From Blastocatellia bacterium UBA7656 (lineage in GTDB: Bacteria > Acidobacteriota > Blastocatellia > UBA7656), in assembly GCA_002483445.1 (NCBI GenBank), contig DLHY01000007.1, positions 101,737-165,736 of the forward strand: 64,000 bases of DNA, written 5' to 3'. Below the pieces are notes generated by a model. The model was not told where the DNA came from. It saw nothing but the letters and a program-made list of their open reading frames with translations, and made no database searches. Within the stretch, counting starts at the first letter, position 1. Each line of letters opens with the position of its first letter. The position numbers and the translations under genes are program-made. Positions 9,199 to 17,919 of the stretch are shown here, one piece after another.

Positions 9199-9834
9199 AT
9201 GGCTGACGGAAATTTACTACTTTTCGAGGGCAAGGACGAATGGTTTGTTTTCCGCAGCTTGATGACTCATCACGGCATCGACGTAAAAGTAGCCGAATCA
9301 AAAAGCTTTGATGGAATAGCAGACCTGTTAGAAAAATTGCCTGTTCAATTGCGCAGCGATGAGGTAAAGCGACTCGGCATCGTGGTCGATGCCGACACTG
9401 ATATTTCATCTCGCTGGCAAGCTATCCGAAATATTCTGATAGCGGGCGACTACACGAACGCGCCCAAATCTCCATCGCCTGAAGGCACAATTGTTGAGTT
9501 GGAAAATTTGTCTCTGGTGCGGGTTCCAAAGGTCGGCGTATGGATTATGCCGGATAACAAACTGCCGGGTATGCTGGAAAATTTTGTCAGCTTTCTCGGA
9601 GCGGCAACCGATCCTTTGTGGGATATCGCTGATGAGTGCCTGAAGCATATCCCGGAAGAACATCGTCGATTCAAAGAGAGCCAGCGAATCAAGGCCCATC
9701 TTCATACCTGGCTGGCGTGGCAGAAAAAGCCGGGTACGCCGCTTGGGCAATCCATTACTGCAAAATTCCTTGACGCCGACGCTCCGCACGCTCAACAACT
9801 CATCGGCTGGATTCGCAGATTGTTCGATCTATAA
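9199..9834 (+). CDS. Toprim-like DUF3226-family protein, partner of the ATPase
   Basis: A 211-residue protein resembling DUF3226/Toprim-like proteins. The N-terminus LLLFEGKDEWFVF places a conserved Glu at residue 10, and GIVVDADTD provides the DxD pair at residues 64-66, the two acidic motifs of a Toprim fold. The ATG at 9199 lies two bases after the ATPase stop; an in-frame TTG at 9193 overlaps that stop. Toprim domains cut or rejoin nucleic acids with metal ions. Here the protein probably supplies the nuclease or effector activity controlled by the ATPase (inference). Confidence 0.8.
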   Translation: MADGNLLLFEGKDEWFVFRSLMTHHGIDVKVAESKSFDGIADLLEKLPVQLRSDEVKRLGIVVDADTDISSRWQAIRNILIAGDYTNAPKSPSPEGTIVELENLSLVRVPKVGVWIMPDNKLPGMLENFVSFLGAATDPLWDIADECLKHIPEEHRRFKESQRIKAHLHTWLAWQKKPGTPLGQSITAKFLDADAPHAQQLIGWIRRLFDL

Positions 9835-9928
9835 CGCAACACGCAGAGATCGCGCAAAGTTTTTCTCTGCACAACCTCTGCGTGACAGGTTTTCGACTTC
9901 TCGCTTCCCGTGAAAAAATTGAGAAGCG

Positions 9929-9962
9929 ACTTTTGCCTTTTTACTTTTTACTTTTGCCTTTC
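9929..9962. repeat. CTTTTGCC/ACTTTTTACTTTTGCC tract at a gene 3' end
   Basis: A T-rich repeated tract made of CTTTTGCC and TTTTTAC words fills the end of the gap between two convergent genes and touches the stop of the dienelactone hydrolase gene. Almost the same word order recurs at 33937-33974, touching the stop of the M16 peptidase gene. Function unknown; a transcription-end role is possible. Confidence 0.6.
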
Positions 9963-10825
9963 TAAGCTGCGCCGTGTTTCTTGAACCAATCCTGCAATTT
10001 TCGCCATCCGTCCTCGGATTGCTGCCGTCGATAGCTCTGACGGTAATCGGCATGAAATCCGTGAGGCGTGTCCGGGTAGAGAATGATCTCGCTCGGTTTG
10101 CCCGCTGACTTGAGCGCCGCCTGCATCTGCTCGACTGTCGGGTTCGGTATGCCTCCGTCGGCCCCGCCGTAAAGACCAAGCACGGGCGCTTTCAAATCCT
10201 TCACCAGATCAATCGGATGCTTTGGATGAAGCTCGTCCGCCTGACCCACCAAACGACCGTACCACGCGACCCCGGCTTTGAGCTTTGGATTGTGCGCGGC
10301 ATACAGCCACACGATTCGACCGCCCCAGCAAAAACCCGTGATGCCGAGTTTGTTCGCATTGGCTTTGCCAGTTTTCGCGGCCCACTCGACCGTCGCGTCG
10401 AGGTCTGCCATCACCTGCGCGTCGGGGACTTTCGATACTACATTGGTGATGATCTCGTTGACGTTGGTCATCCGTGACACGTCGCCCTGTCGGGCATAAA
10501 GTTCAGGGGCGATGGCCAGATGTCCGAGCTTGGCGAACCTCCGACAGATGTCCTTTATATGCTCATGGACGCCGAATATCTCCTGAATGACTAACGCGAC
10601 TGGAAAGGATTTTCCCTTGTCGGGCATCGCGCGATAAGCGGGAATCTCGCCGCCCTTGACCGGAATTTTCACTTCACCGGCTACAAGACCTGCGGTGTCG
10701 GTCGTTATCGTTTGCGCCGAGACTGGCTCGACGGCTGCGGCAAAGCCTGTGGCGAGAGTCGTGACGACGAACTCTCTGCGGGTGAATTCGGTTTTCTCTG
10801 TAAGACGGGTCAAGTCCTGATGCAT
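9962..10825 (-). CDS. Tat-exported dienelactone hydrolase family protein
   Basis: Alpha/beta hydrolase of the dienelactone hydrolase family, 287 residues. The N-terminus carries a twin-arginine motif TRREFVVTTLATGFAAA (residues 15-31) ending in VSAQ, so export through the Tat system is likely. The catalytic triad of the family is visible: Cys in GFCWGG, Asp in LYGGADGGIP and His in PHGFHADY. The start at 10825 is preceded by GAGGAGGAA, an almost ideal ribosome binding site; the longer frame to 10906 runs into a GGAGTC repeat tract and is rejected. The family hydrolyses lactones or esters; the specific substrate is unknown. Confidence 0.9.
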   Translation of the reverse strand: MHQDLTRLTEKTEFTRREFVVTTLATGFAAAVEPVSAQTITTDTAGLVAGEVKIPVKGGEIPAYRAMPDKGKSFPVALVIQEIFGVHEHIKDICRRFAKLGHLAIAPELYARQGDVSRMTNVNEIITNVVSKVPDAQVMADLDATVEWAAKTGKANANKLGITGFCWGGRIVWLYAAHNPKLKAGVAWYGRLVGQADELHPKHPIDLVKDLKAPVLGLYGGADGGIPNPTVEQMQAALKSAGKPSEIILYPDTPHGFHADYRQSYRRQQSEDGWRKLQDWFKKHGAA

Positions 10826-10947
10826 CGTGTTCCTCCTCAAAGAAGTCTGGAGTCTGAAGTCGGGAGTCGGGAGTCTGATCGCTCGCGGCTCCGCCCACCT
10901 GTTCAAATGCTGATGAGTTCCACTGGAAATAGTTTACAGCCCTCGAT

Positions 10948-11931
10948 TCAGCCGCCCGCGCGCCTGCGCCTGCGCTCGCGGTAGAAGACCGGAAAGGTGT
11001 GAATGGTCTGAAAGCCGCAACTCTCGTAGAGATGAACCGCGCCCTTGTTGCCTGCTGTCACGGCAAGCGAGACGGCATCTATCCCGCAGCGCGAAAATTT
11101 CACGAGCGCCGACTCGATCATCCATCGCCCTATTCCTAATCCCTGAAAAGCCCTGCGCAATGAAATCTGGCTTATGTGACCCGCGCCCTCTGCTATGCGA
11201 GAGGCTATCAGTACGCCGACCATCTGGCCGGTGTCCGCGCTGACGGCCACGCGGGTGACTTCGGGCAGAAAGTCTCCGCACCATATATGCCCGGTCAGAA
11301 TCGATAGCGTTTCACTGCAGCCTTCCTCGCGCGCATACTGGCTGTTTACGCGGGCGTCGAGGCTGCCGCGATAAGAACTGTGAATGACGCGAGCGGCTTC
11401 GTCGAAATCATCTTCTTCCCACGATCTTATTTCGATGTGAGAAAACGAGGGGTCGACTTCAGCGGCGCGCTTGAGATGAGTCATCATAAAGCGCCGGTCG
11501 CATTGATGAAATCCGAGAGACTGGAACATCTCGCCTGCGCTGTCGTTGCCTATCTGGACGCACTGGCTCTCTATGCGGCGTATGCGCGTCAGGCGGTCGA
11601 TCTCTTCGATCATCGCCTCGACTATCCGGCCATCGATTCCGCTCCCGCGCCAATGCTTTGAGACATAAATATCCCCTATTGATACGCGGCCCCCTTCCAC
11701 GACATAAAAACCCAGCCCCGCGTACTGACCTTCGACCGAAGCGGCAAAACCGAGAAGCTCCGATTCGGCCAGAACATCGCGGATCATGCGGCTCGGCGCG
11801 GAGTAATCCCACCTAAGCAGGGAGAGCCACTCGCGGCATTGCTCTTCGAAGAGAGGCGCAAGCTCCGCCTCATCCGCCTCCGAGAGCGGGATGATGCGAG
11901 GTTCCGAATTTGTCAGCGCAGCGGTAGCCAT
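10948..11931 (-). CDS. Tandem GNAT-family N-acetyltransferase
   Basis: A 327-residue protein with two GNAT folds. The first (about residues 10-150) contains SKHWRGSGIDGRIV; the second (about 165-315) contains the acetyl-CoA loop LRRAFQGLGIGRWMI and the closing strand VTAGNKGAVHLYESCGF. The second site fits the Q/RxxGxG/A consensus well, while the first is more divergent. I chose ATG 11931 (MATAALTNSEP) because the 93 upstream residues of the open frame have no GNAT features. No strong ribosome binding site is visible. The acceptor could be a small molecule or protein; nothing nearby decides it. Confidence 0.82.
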   Translation of the reverse strand: MATAALTNSEPRIIPLSEADEAELAPLFEEQCREWLSLLRWDYSAPSRMIRDVLAESELLGFAASVEGQYAGLGFYVVEGGRVSIGDIYVSKHWRGSGIDGRIVEAMIEEIDRLTRIRRIESQCVQIGNDSAGEMFQSLGFHQCDRRFMMTHLKRAAEVDPSFSHIEIRSWEEDDFDEAARVIHSSYRGSLDARVNSQYAREEGCSETLSILTGHIWCGDFLPEVTRVAVSADTGQMVGVLIASRIAEGAGHISQISLRRAFQGLGIGRWMIESALVKFSRCGIDAVSLAVTAGNKGAVHLYESCGFQTIHTFPVFYRERRRRRAGG

Positions 11932-12327
11932 AAAACCAATGTGAACGATGATCTTTCGACGGATTATAGAGACAATGCGCGCGGCGAGCAATGAAGTCAG
12001 GTCGCAGGCGACAGGAACTTTCGCAACTTTTTTGCAACCGAAACTTTCAGAAAAATGTGAAGCCGTCAACCGCAGGGCTGTTGCAATAGTGGAGTGATTC
12101 ATGGTACATAGCAGCGCGTTGAAGCTTCGCTCAGACGAAGCAACCTGAAAATTTATGGCTCCTGTTCTTTGGTCTTTTCGCTCGGCAAATTCTCCGCTGT
12201 AGACAGACAACAGGATCAGAAATTATGTTTTCATACATGGTCAGCTTAGGAATCGCTTCGAGTTAGCGTCTCTCAGTCGCCCTGGCTATTAACAGTGGAG
12301 ATTCTTTCTTGAAAAAGGAGAAAACAC
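11932..12327. other. 396-base intergenic region between divergent genes
   Basis: No convincing gene is seen. The reverse frame running from the GNAT start to 12210 is probably leader sequence. This stretch must carry promoters for the divergent GNAT and C11 protease genes, but I could not pick a clear -35/-10 pair. AAAAAGGAG just before 12328 is the ribosome binding site of the protease. Confidence 0.5.
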
Positions 12328-13671
12328 ATGGGGGAAAAGAAAAAGTGGACGGTGATGGTCTATCTGAGCGGGGACAACAATCTGAGCGAAGAATGCGTGT
12401 GGGCGCTCAAGGAGATGTACAGAATCGGAGCGAACGACCGCGTGGCGGTCATCGCTCAGTATGATTCCAAAGCGCGCAATGTTCCGATCTCTCGTTATAT
12501 CATCGGGCAGAATCCATCCGACGGCGCTCTTGACGAATATGCCAGGGCGCTCAGGATGAGTTCGCGAAAGTCGAAAGGCTCGCCTCTCTGGCAGGAAGCT
12601 TCGGCGTCGGCCAGGATGCTGAGGGATTTTATAATCTGGGGGGCTGATCGTTTCCCAGCGGATAATTACATGGTCGTCCTTTCCGGTCACGGCAGCGGGG
12701 CCGAAGGCGATTATCTGATAAGAGATGATAATCCGCCTTCCTACCTGAGCATCCCGCGTCTTCGCTGGGCGCTTGAGGAAGCGAAAAAGAAATTGAAACG
12801 GATCGACCTACTCGGTCTCGATGCCTGCCTTATGAGCACAGCCGAAGTCGGTTATGAGGTGAAGAAGACGGTCAGGTTTCTCGTCGGCGCGGAGGGCTTC
12901 GAGCCTGACGCCGGCTGGCCTTATCACAGAATTCTGGAAACGCTCAACGCAAGTCCTGATATAAAGCCGCGCGATCTGGCCTGCGCGATAGTCGAAAAAT
13001 ATACAGGCTATTATTCGGACTATGCGAGCGCGGGCGTATCGGTCGATTTGTCGGCCTGCGATTCGGAAAAAAGCGACGCGATGGCGGAGGCCGTAAATCG
13101 ATTGGCCAAAGTTCTCCGTTCGAGCATAGAGGCGCGCTCGGTTGAAGACGCTGTTTTGCTGGCGCACTGGCGGGCGCAGTCTTATAAGTTTGAAGACTAT
13201 GTTGACCTGTTCGATTTTTGCGATCTTCTGGAAGAAGGCTGCGATAACGAGCAGGTCAAAGAGGCGTGCAGTGCAGTGAAGATTGCGGTTGAAAGTCTCG
13301 TGGTGAAGTCGTGCTACAGCGGGGCGGCGTTTCAATACTCGCGAGGAGTTTCGATCTACTTCCCGTGGGCCGAAGTGACAGGCAAGTACAAAAATCTTCT
13401 TTTCTCGAAGAAGACGAAATGGGACGAATTTCTTCACAAGTATGTCGAGCAGACGCGCCGGGGGCCGCGCGGGCAGGAAGCGATACGGGGCAAGCTTCAG
13501 GTTCAGGGAGCCTCGTCCGCTTCCGAGGTGCGATCTGTTTCCGGTTCCGGGCGATTTACTCCGCCCTGGAGCAGATTTACCCCTCCCTGGAGCAGAATGG
13601 AATCTGCTGTATCAGTGAAGGTGAAGAATCCGCCTATCACCTTCAACAAGGATGAATGTAAGCCTGAGTGA
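12328..13671 (+). CDS. Clostripain-like (C11) cysteine peptidase
   Basis: Clan CD cysteine protease of family C11, 447 residues. MVYLSGDNNLSEE at the N-terminus is the family hallmark. The catalytic His is at 121 (VVLSGHGSG) and the Cys at 167 (LLGLDACLMS). No signal peptide is evident. Near the C-terminus the heptad RFTPPWS occurs twice in tandem, encoded by 13549-13595, outside the protease fold. A strong AAAGGAG precedes ATG 12328. It is followed in the same direction by the CHAT protein, another caspase-fold protein, then by a sigma/anti-sigma pair, so a shared proteolytic pathway is plausible. C11 enzymes usually cut after Arg or Lys and self-activate. Confidence 0.93.
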   Translation: MGEKKKWTVMVYLSGDNNLSEECVWALKEMYRIGANDRVAVIAQYDSKARNVPISRYIIGQNPSDGALDEYARALRMSSRKSKGSPLWQEASASARMLRDFIIWGADRFPADNYMVVLSGHGSGAEGDYLIRDDNPPSYLSIPRLRWALEEAKKKLKRIDLLGLDACLMSTAEVGYEVKKTVRFLVGAEGFEPDAGWPYHRILETLNASPDIKPRDLACAIVEKYTGYYSDYASAGVSVDLSACDSEKSDAMAEAVNRLAKVLRSSIEARSVEDAVLLAHWRAQSYKFEDYVDLFDFCDLLEEGCDNEQVKEACSAVKIAVESLVVKSCYSGAAFQYSRGVSIYFPWAEVTGKYKNLLFSKKTKWDEFLHKYVEQTRRGPRGQEAIRGKLQVQGASSASEVRSVSGSGRFTPPWSRFTPPWSRMESAVSVKVKNPPITFNKDECKPE

Positions 13672-13734
13672 AGGCCAGCCGGGCTGTTCGCTGGTTTGCT
13701 TCTGAGAGTACATTGCGAAATTCGATCCTCGTTT

Positions 13735-13800
13735 AGCTCCACAGGAGCAATATGTTTATAGCTGAAAATGATCTGTTCAACTCCGTAGGGGCGAAATCGC
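13735..13800. repeat. Two degenerate CTCCGTAGG-type dispersed elements
   Basis: GCTCCACAGGAGCAATATG followed by TTTATAG (13736-13759) and AACTCCGTAGGGGCGAAATCG (13780-13800) match the elements at 1980-2124. They lie across the first possible start of the CHAT gene. Confidence 0.65.
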
Positions 13801-13811
13801 TTTCCATCTTC

Positions 13812-16800
13812 ATGGCGCATTTGTTAGCTGCCATACGACCCAGTGCCCGATTTATATGTGCTTGCGTTCTTTCATTTTCGTTTCTCTCCCTCCCTGTCGA
13901 TATCACAGAGCAGCAAGGCAAATGGGTTTTTGCTTCCGAAACCTTGCTCCCAAAAAGGGATCTCAAAGTCTTGCAACCAGCTTGCAGAGCCGGGATCAAA
14001 TCCGATCAGCATCTCAGGAATGTCAATGAATCATTCGCCAATCGAGGAGTCCTTTCGAGAGACAGACTGCGCAGGGAGCAGGCCAGATCAGCTAATGTCA
14101 ATGGCAGGTTCCGCATTGCGGCTGAAAAGGCATTTGCAAACGGAGAGCGGCTGTGGAGGGAATGGAAAGCAAAATCAATGGAGGAAGCAATAAATCAATA
14201 CAAGCAAGCTGTGACGATGTGGAGGATCGCCGCGGACAGGCGAGAAGAGGCCCGCATATTGATAGCCCTGGGCGAGGCATACTATGTTATGGGAAGACTC
14301 CAGGCATCCCTCAAAGTGTACGGCCAGGCATTGCGACTCAGCCGAAGCCTCATGGACTTTAGATTAGAGAGCCGCGTCCTTAGCGATATAGGGTACATTT
14401 TCCTTTTTATGGGAGACGACGAAAAAGCTCTTGAGCATTGCAACAAAGCTCTGGCCATTAATCGGTCTGTTCAGGATATCGAAGGAGAAATTCGCAGCCT
14501 CAATAATATAGGAGAAATATATCATTTTTCTGAAGACCTGAAACAGTCGCTCGAATTTCTCAATCAGGCTCTGTCGCTTTGCGATGGATTGGGTGATGGC
14601 CGGATTACGGCGCAAACGCTCTTATACTTGGGATACGCCTATTCAGATTTGAACGATACAGATCGGGTGGCTGAATGCTATAACAAAGCCCTTCCTCTCT
14701 GGAAAGCCGCAAATGACAAACGCGGAGAAACTTTGACATTGATAGCGATTGGACACCATTACTCCAAGCTGGGTCTCAAGCAGGAAGCCCTCAACCATTA
14801 CGAACAGGCCATGGCAATATGCCGCCCCAGCGGAGACTTGATATCGAAGGCCATGCTGCTCAACGGAAAGGGATATGTGCTTGAAGAGATGGGCGTATAT
14901 CGAAGATCGCTTGAAAGCTATTTAGAGGCGCTGAAGCTTTATGATCGTATTGGCATCCGAAAGGCGCAGATAGAAACTCTGCTAAAGATCGGCAGCACGT
15001 ATCACAGGCTCGAAGAAAACCAAAACGCACTGGCTTACTATCGGAAAGCCCAGCCTTTGATTCAAAAACAAAAAAACCGATATTTGGAAGCGATCCTTCT
15101 GAAATACATCGGAATGGTTTACGACTCAGCAGGCGACAAAACCAAAGCTCTGGATTACTACAACCGCTCGCTTGCGTTGAGCCAATCGACAGCAGACCGC
15201 AGAGAAGAAGCCTATACGCTCAACCTCATTGGAAATATCTATCGCGCTACGGGCCATAATCAAAAAGCTCTCGACTATCATCAAAAGGCTCTCTCCTACA
15301 ATCGCGCAGCCGGAGACCCATTCGGTGAGACGACCACTCTCTTCAACATCGCCCGCATCCATCGCGATACGCGAAATCTTTCAGAAGCCCGCCATAATAT
15401 CGAGGAGGCTCTCCGTATAGCCGAAAAACTTCGAGCCGATGTCATACGTCAAGACCTGCGCGCCTCATATCTCGCAACCGTGCGGCAAAACTATGAGCTT
15501 TATATCGACATCCTCATGCAGATGCATAAACAAGCGGGCGGCGAAGGACTCGACTCTCTGGCCCTCGGCGTAAGCGAGCAGGCGCGGGCAAGAACGCTTC
15601 TTGAAACGCTCGTCGAGGCCCGCGCCGACATTCAACAGGGAGCAGACTCGGCGCTTATTAGGCGCGAGCGCGAATTGCAACGACAGATCGATGAAAAAGC
15701 CGAAGCTCAGGCCCGACTGCCCGCAGGCGCACACACCCGCGAACAGGCAGAAGCCGCGGCAAGAGAGATCGATAACCTTCTCTCGGAGCGCGAGCAGGTT
15801 CGCGCGCAAATACGCGCGAAGAACCCGCGCTATGCCGCGCTCGCTCAACCCCAACCTCTCAGATTCGAAGAGATTCAGAAGCTGCTCGACCGCGACGCCG
15901 CGCTTCTGGAATACGCGCTGGGCGATGATCGCAGTTATCTGTGGGTCGTGACTTCAGATTCGCTCGCCTGCCGCGAGCTTCCGTCGCGCGAGGAAATCGA
16001 AAACGCCACGCGAGAAGTTTACTCGCATCTGACAGCACGCAACCGCAGCGTGAAAGGCGAAGCGGCATTTTCAGCGCAAGCGCGCGCTGATCGGCAATAC
16101 GCGAAAGCATCGGCGCGGCTGGCGGAAATGATCATCGCGCCCGCAGCATCCGAGATTAAAAAGAAGCGACTCGTGATCGTCGCCGACGGTGCGCTCCAAT
16201 ACATCCCTTTTCGCGCGCTGCCCTCTCCACAGTGGTCAGCGGTCAGTGGTCAGTGGTCAGTTGCAGACAGCCGGAGTCGGACAACGGACAACGGACAACG
16301 GACAACGGACGCCTACAGGCCGATGATACTCGATCATGAAATCATCAACCTTCCGTCCGCTTCGGTGCTGGCAGTGCTGAGAAACGAAACCGCGGGGCGA
16401 GCGACGGCTCCCAAAGCGGTCGCGGCGCTGGCCGATCCCGTCTTTTCAAGAAACGATTCGCGGATGCTTAAAAGCGCGTCTTCGATCAACTCTCGGTCGA
16501 ATCGCTATACGGGAGTGAAAAGGCAGGAAGAAAACCTCTCGCGACTGAGTTTTTCGAACACAGAAGCCGAAGCCATACTTGCGGCGGTCGGCAGGGAAGA
16601 ATCCCTGATGGCTACAGGCTTCGAAGCAAGCCGCGCCACGGCCCTGAGTCCCGATCTCAGTCAGTACCGAATAATACATTTTGCGACGCATGGAATTCTG
16701 GACAACGAGCGCCCGGAGCTTTCACGCATAATACTTTCGCTGTTCGACCGCGAGGGGAGAGAGCAGAACGGCTCTCTCAGGCTTCACGAAATATACAACA

Positions 16801-17114
16801 TGAGGCTTGCGGCGGAGATGGTCGTTTTGAGCGCGTGCGAGACGGCGCTCGGTCGCGAGATTCGAGGCGAAGGACTCGTGGGGCTGACGAGAGGTTTCAT
16901 GTACGCCGGGGCTGCGCGAGTGGTGGCAAGCCTCTGGAAAGTGGATGATGCGGCGACGGCTGAATTGATGAAAAGATTTTACGAAAAGATGTTTCGCCAG
17001 GGGCTTAGGCCAGCCGAGGCTCTGCGCGCCGCTCAGATCGAAATGCTCTCGCAGAGGCGTTGGCGCGCGCCTTACTACTGGGCCGCCTTCATTATTCAGG
17101 GAGACTGGCGGTGA
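13812..17114 (+). CDS. Secreted TPR-repeat CHAT-domain protein (caspase-like)
   Basis: A protein of about 1100 residues. After a putative signal sequence (MAHLLAAIRPSARFICACVLSFSFLSLP) come roughly ten tetratricopeptide repeats (recurring G..Y...G....AL.YY..AL), a coiled-coil stretch, and a C-terminal CHAT domain. The dyad is His in HFATHGILD and Cys in VLSACETALG, so the protease site looks intact. In-frame ATG 13752 lies inside a dispersed repeat element, so ATG 13812 is preferred, although the repeat supplies an AGGAG to the earlier start. A minisatellite-like insert at 16231-16310 is translated within the CHAT region. Neighbours: C11 protease upstream, ECF sigma downstream. The family includes separase-like and effector proteases; the target is unknown. 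Confidence 0.9.
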   Translation: MAHLLAAIRPSARFICACVLSFSFLSLPVDITEQQGKWVFASETLLPKRDLKVLQPACRAGIKSDQHLRNVNESFANRGVLSRDRLRREQARSANVNGRFRIAAEKAFANGERLWREWKAKSMEEAINQYKQAVTMWRIAADRREEARILIALGEAYYVMGRLQASLKVYGQALRLSRSLMDFRLESRVLSDIGYIFLFMGDDEKALEHCNKALAINRSVQDIEGEIRSLNNIGEIYHFSEDLKQSLEFLNQALSLCDGLGDGRITAQTLLYLGYAYSDLNDTDRVAECYNKALPLWKAANDKRGETLTLIAIGHHYSKLGLKQEALNHYEQAMAICRPSGDLISKAMLLNGKGYVLEEMGVYRRSLESYLEALKLYDRIGIRKAQIETLLKIGSTYHRLEENQNALAYYRKAQPLIQKQKNRYLEAILLKYIGMVYDSAGDKTKALDYYNRSLALSQSTADRREEAYTLNLIGNIYRATGHNQKALDYHQKALSYNRAAGDPFGETTTLFNIARIHRDTRNLSEARHNIEEALRIAEKLRADVIRQDLRASYLATVRQNYELYIDILMQMHKQAGGEGLDSLALGVSEQARARTLLETLVEARADIQQGADSALIRRERELQRQIDEKAEAQARLPAGAHTREQAEAAAREIDNLLSEREQVRAQIRAKNPRYAALAQPQPLRFEEIQKLLDRDAALLEYALGDDRSYLWVVTSDSLACRELPSREEIENATREVYSHLTARNRSVKGEAAFSAQARADRQYAKASARLAEMIIAPAASEIKKKRLVIVADGALQYIPFRALPSPQWSAVSGQWSVADSRSRTTDNGQRTTDAYRPMILDHEIINLPSASVLAVLRNETAGRATAPKAVAALADPVFSRNDSRMLKSASSINSRSNRYTGVKRQEENLSRLSFSNTEAEAILAAVGREESLMATGFEASRATALSPDLSQYRIIHFATHGILDNERPELSRIILSLFDREGREQNGSLRLHEIYNMRLAAEMVVLSACETALGREIRGEGLVGLTRGFMYAGAARVVASLWKVDDAATAELMKRFYEKMFRQGLRPAEALRAAQIEMLSQRRWRAPYYWAAFIIQGDWR
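16231..16310. repeat. In-frame minisatellite: (GGTCAGT)n then (GGACAAC)n inside the CHAT gene
   Basis: Three to four 7-base units of GGTCAGT (16234-16260) and about four to five of GGACAAC (16277-16310) lie inside the reading frame. They are translated as a Trp/Ser-rich then Thr/Asp/Gln/Arg-rich linker between two CHAT-domain strands. The frame stays open. Confidence 0.85.
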
Positions 17115-17259
17115 TACTCGATCTTTAGCCGAGAGCCGAGGGTCAGTAATTTTTCAAACCTTATCAACTGTCAACCATGCCACTCCGATTTTTCTTTTTG
17201 CCTTTCAAGCCCGGTTAGAGTAATTTTTGTCATTCGCACACTTCTCAGGCGGGAGAGAA

Positions 17260-17880
17260 ATGCCAATTCAGAAAAGAATCTGGTCTCTGACTGAGGAGGC
17301 TTTCAACAGCCTGCTTGCGCAACTTGACGCCGACGCGGAAGCCGCCGCACAGAAATACGAAATCATACGGGCTGAGATAACAAAGCTCTTCGAGTGCCGC
17401 GGCTGCGCGTCGCCTCTCGATCTTGCTGACGAAACGATCAACCGGGTCGCGCGCAGAATAATCGAAGGTCAGGAAATCCCGCCCCACTCCATCGGGGCAT
17501 ATTTTTACGGAGTCGCCCGCAACGTGATGCGAGAACATCTGCGCGATCCTGAAAGAGATTGGACTTCGATTGAAACGCTTTCGCCTTCGCATCATCCCGC
17601 CGAGAACCCTGAGCAGACGGACAGCCAGCGCCTTGAGCGATACAGCCTTGAACGAAGACTCGAATGCCTGGAAAGCTGCGTCGAAAAACTCCCGCCCGAC
17701 ATGCGCGACCTCGCCATCTCTTACTACAAGGGCGGAGAAGAAACCAGAATAGAGAATCGCCGACGGATGGCTCTCTCGCTCGGCATCCCGCTCAACACTT
17801 TGAGGATTCGCGTTCATCGAATCCGCGAAAAACTGGAAACCTGTCTCTTCACCTGCCTGAGAGAGTCGACCGAGAGTTGA
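17260..17880 (+). CDS. ECF-type RNA polymerase sigma factor
   Basis: A 206-residue sigma-70-family factor. Region 2 includes AYFYGVARNVMREHLRD; region 4 includes LPPDMRDLAISYYKGGEE and the helix-turn-helix SLGIPLNTLRIRVHRIREKL. ATG 17260 with GGGAGAG upstream is preferred to the TTG at 17227. It lies 145 bases after the CHAT gene and 39 bases before its likely anti-sigma. It closely resembles the factor at 53047, which also precedes an LLGE-type membrane anti-sigma, so the two are paralogous modules. It probably directs transcription of the local cluster in response to an envelope signal (inference). Confidence 0.85.
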   Translation: MPIQKRIWSLTEEAFNSLLAQLDADAEAAAQKYEIIRAEITKLFECRGCASPLDLADETINRVARRIIEGQEIPPHSIGAYFYGVARNVMREHLRDPERDWTSIETLSPSHHPAENPEQTDSQRLERYSLERRLECLESCVEKLPPDMRDLAISYYKGGEETRIENRRRMALSLGIPLNTLRIRVHRIREKLETCLFTCLRESTES

Positions 17881-17919
17881 AATGAAATTCGGTTTTACGC
17901 ATTACATTATGGAGGAAGA

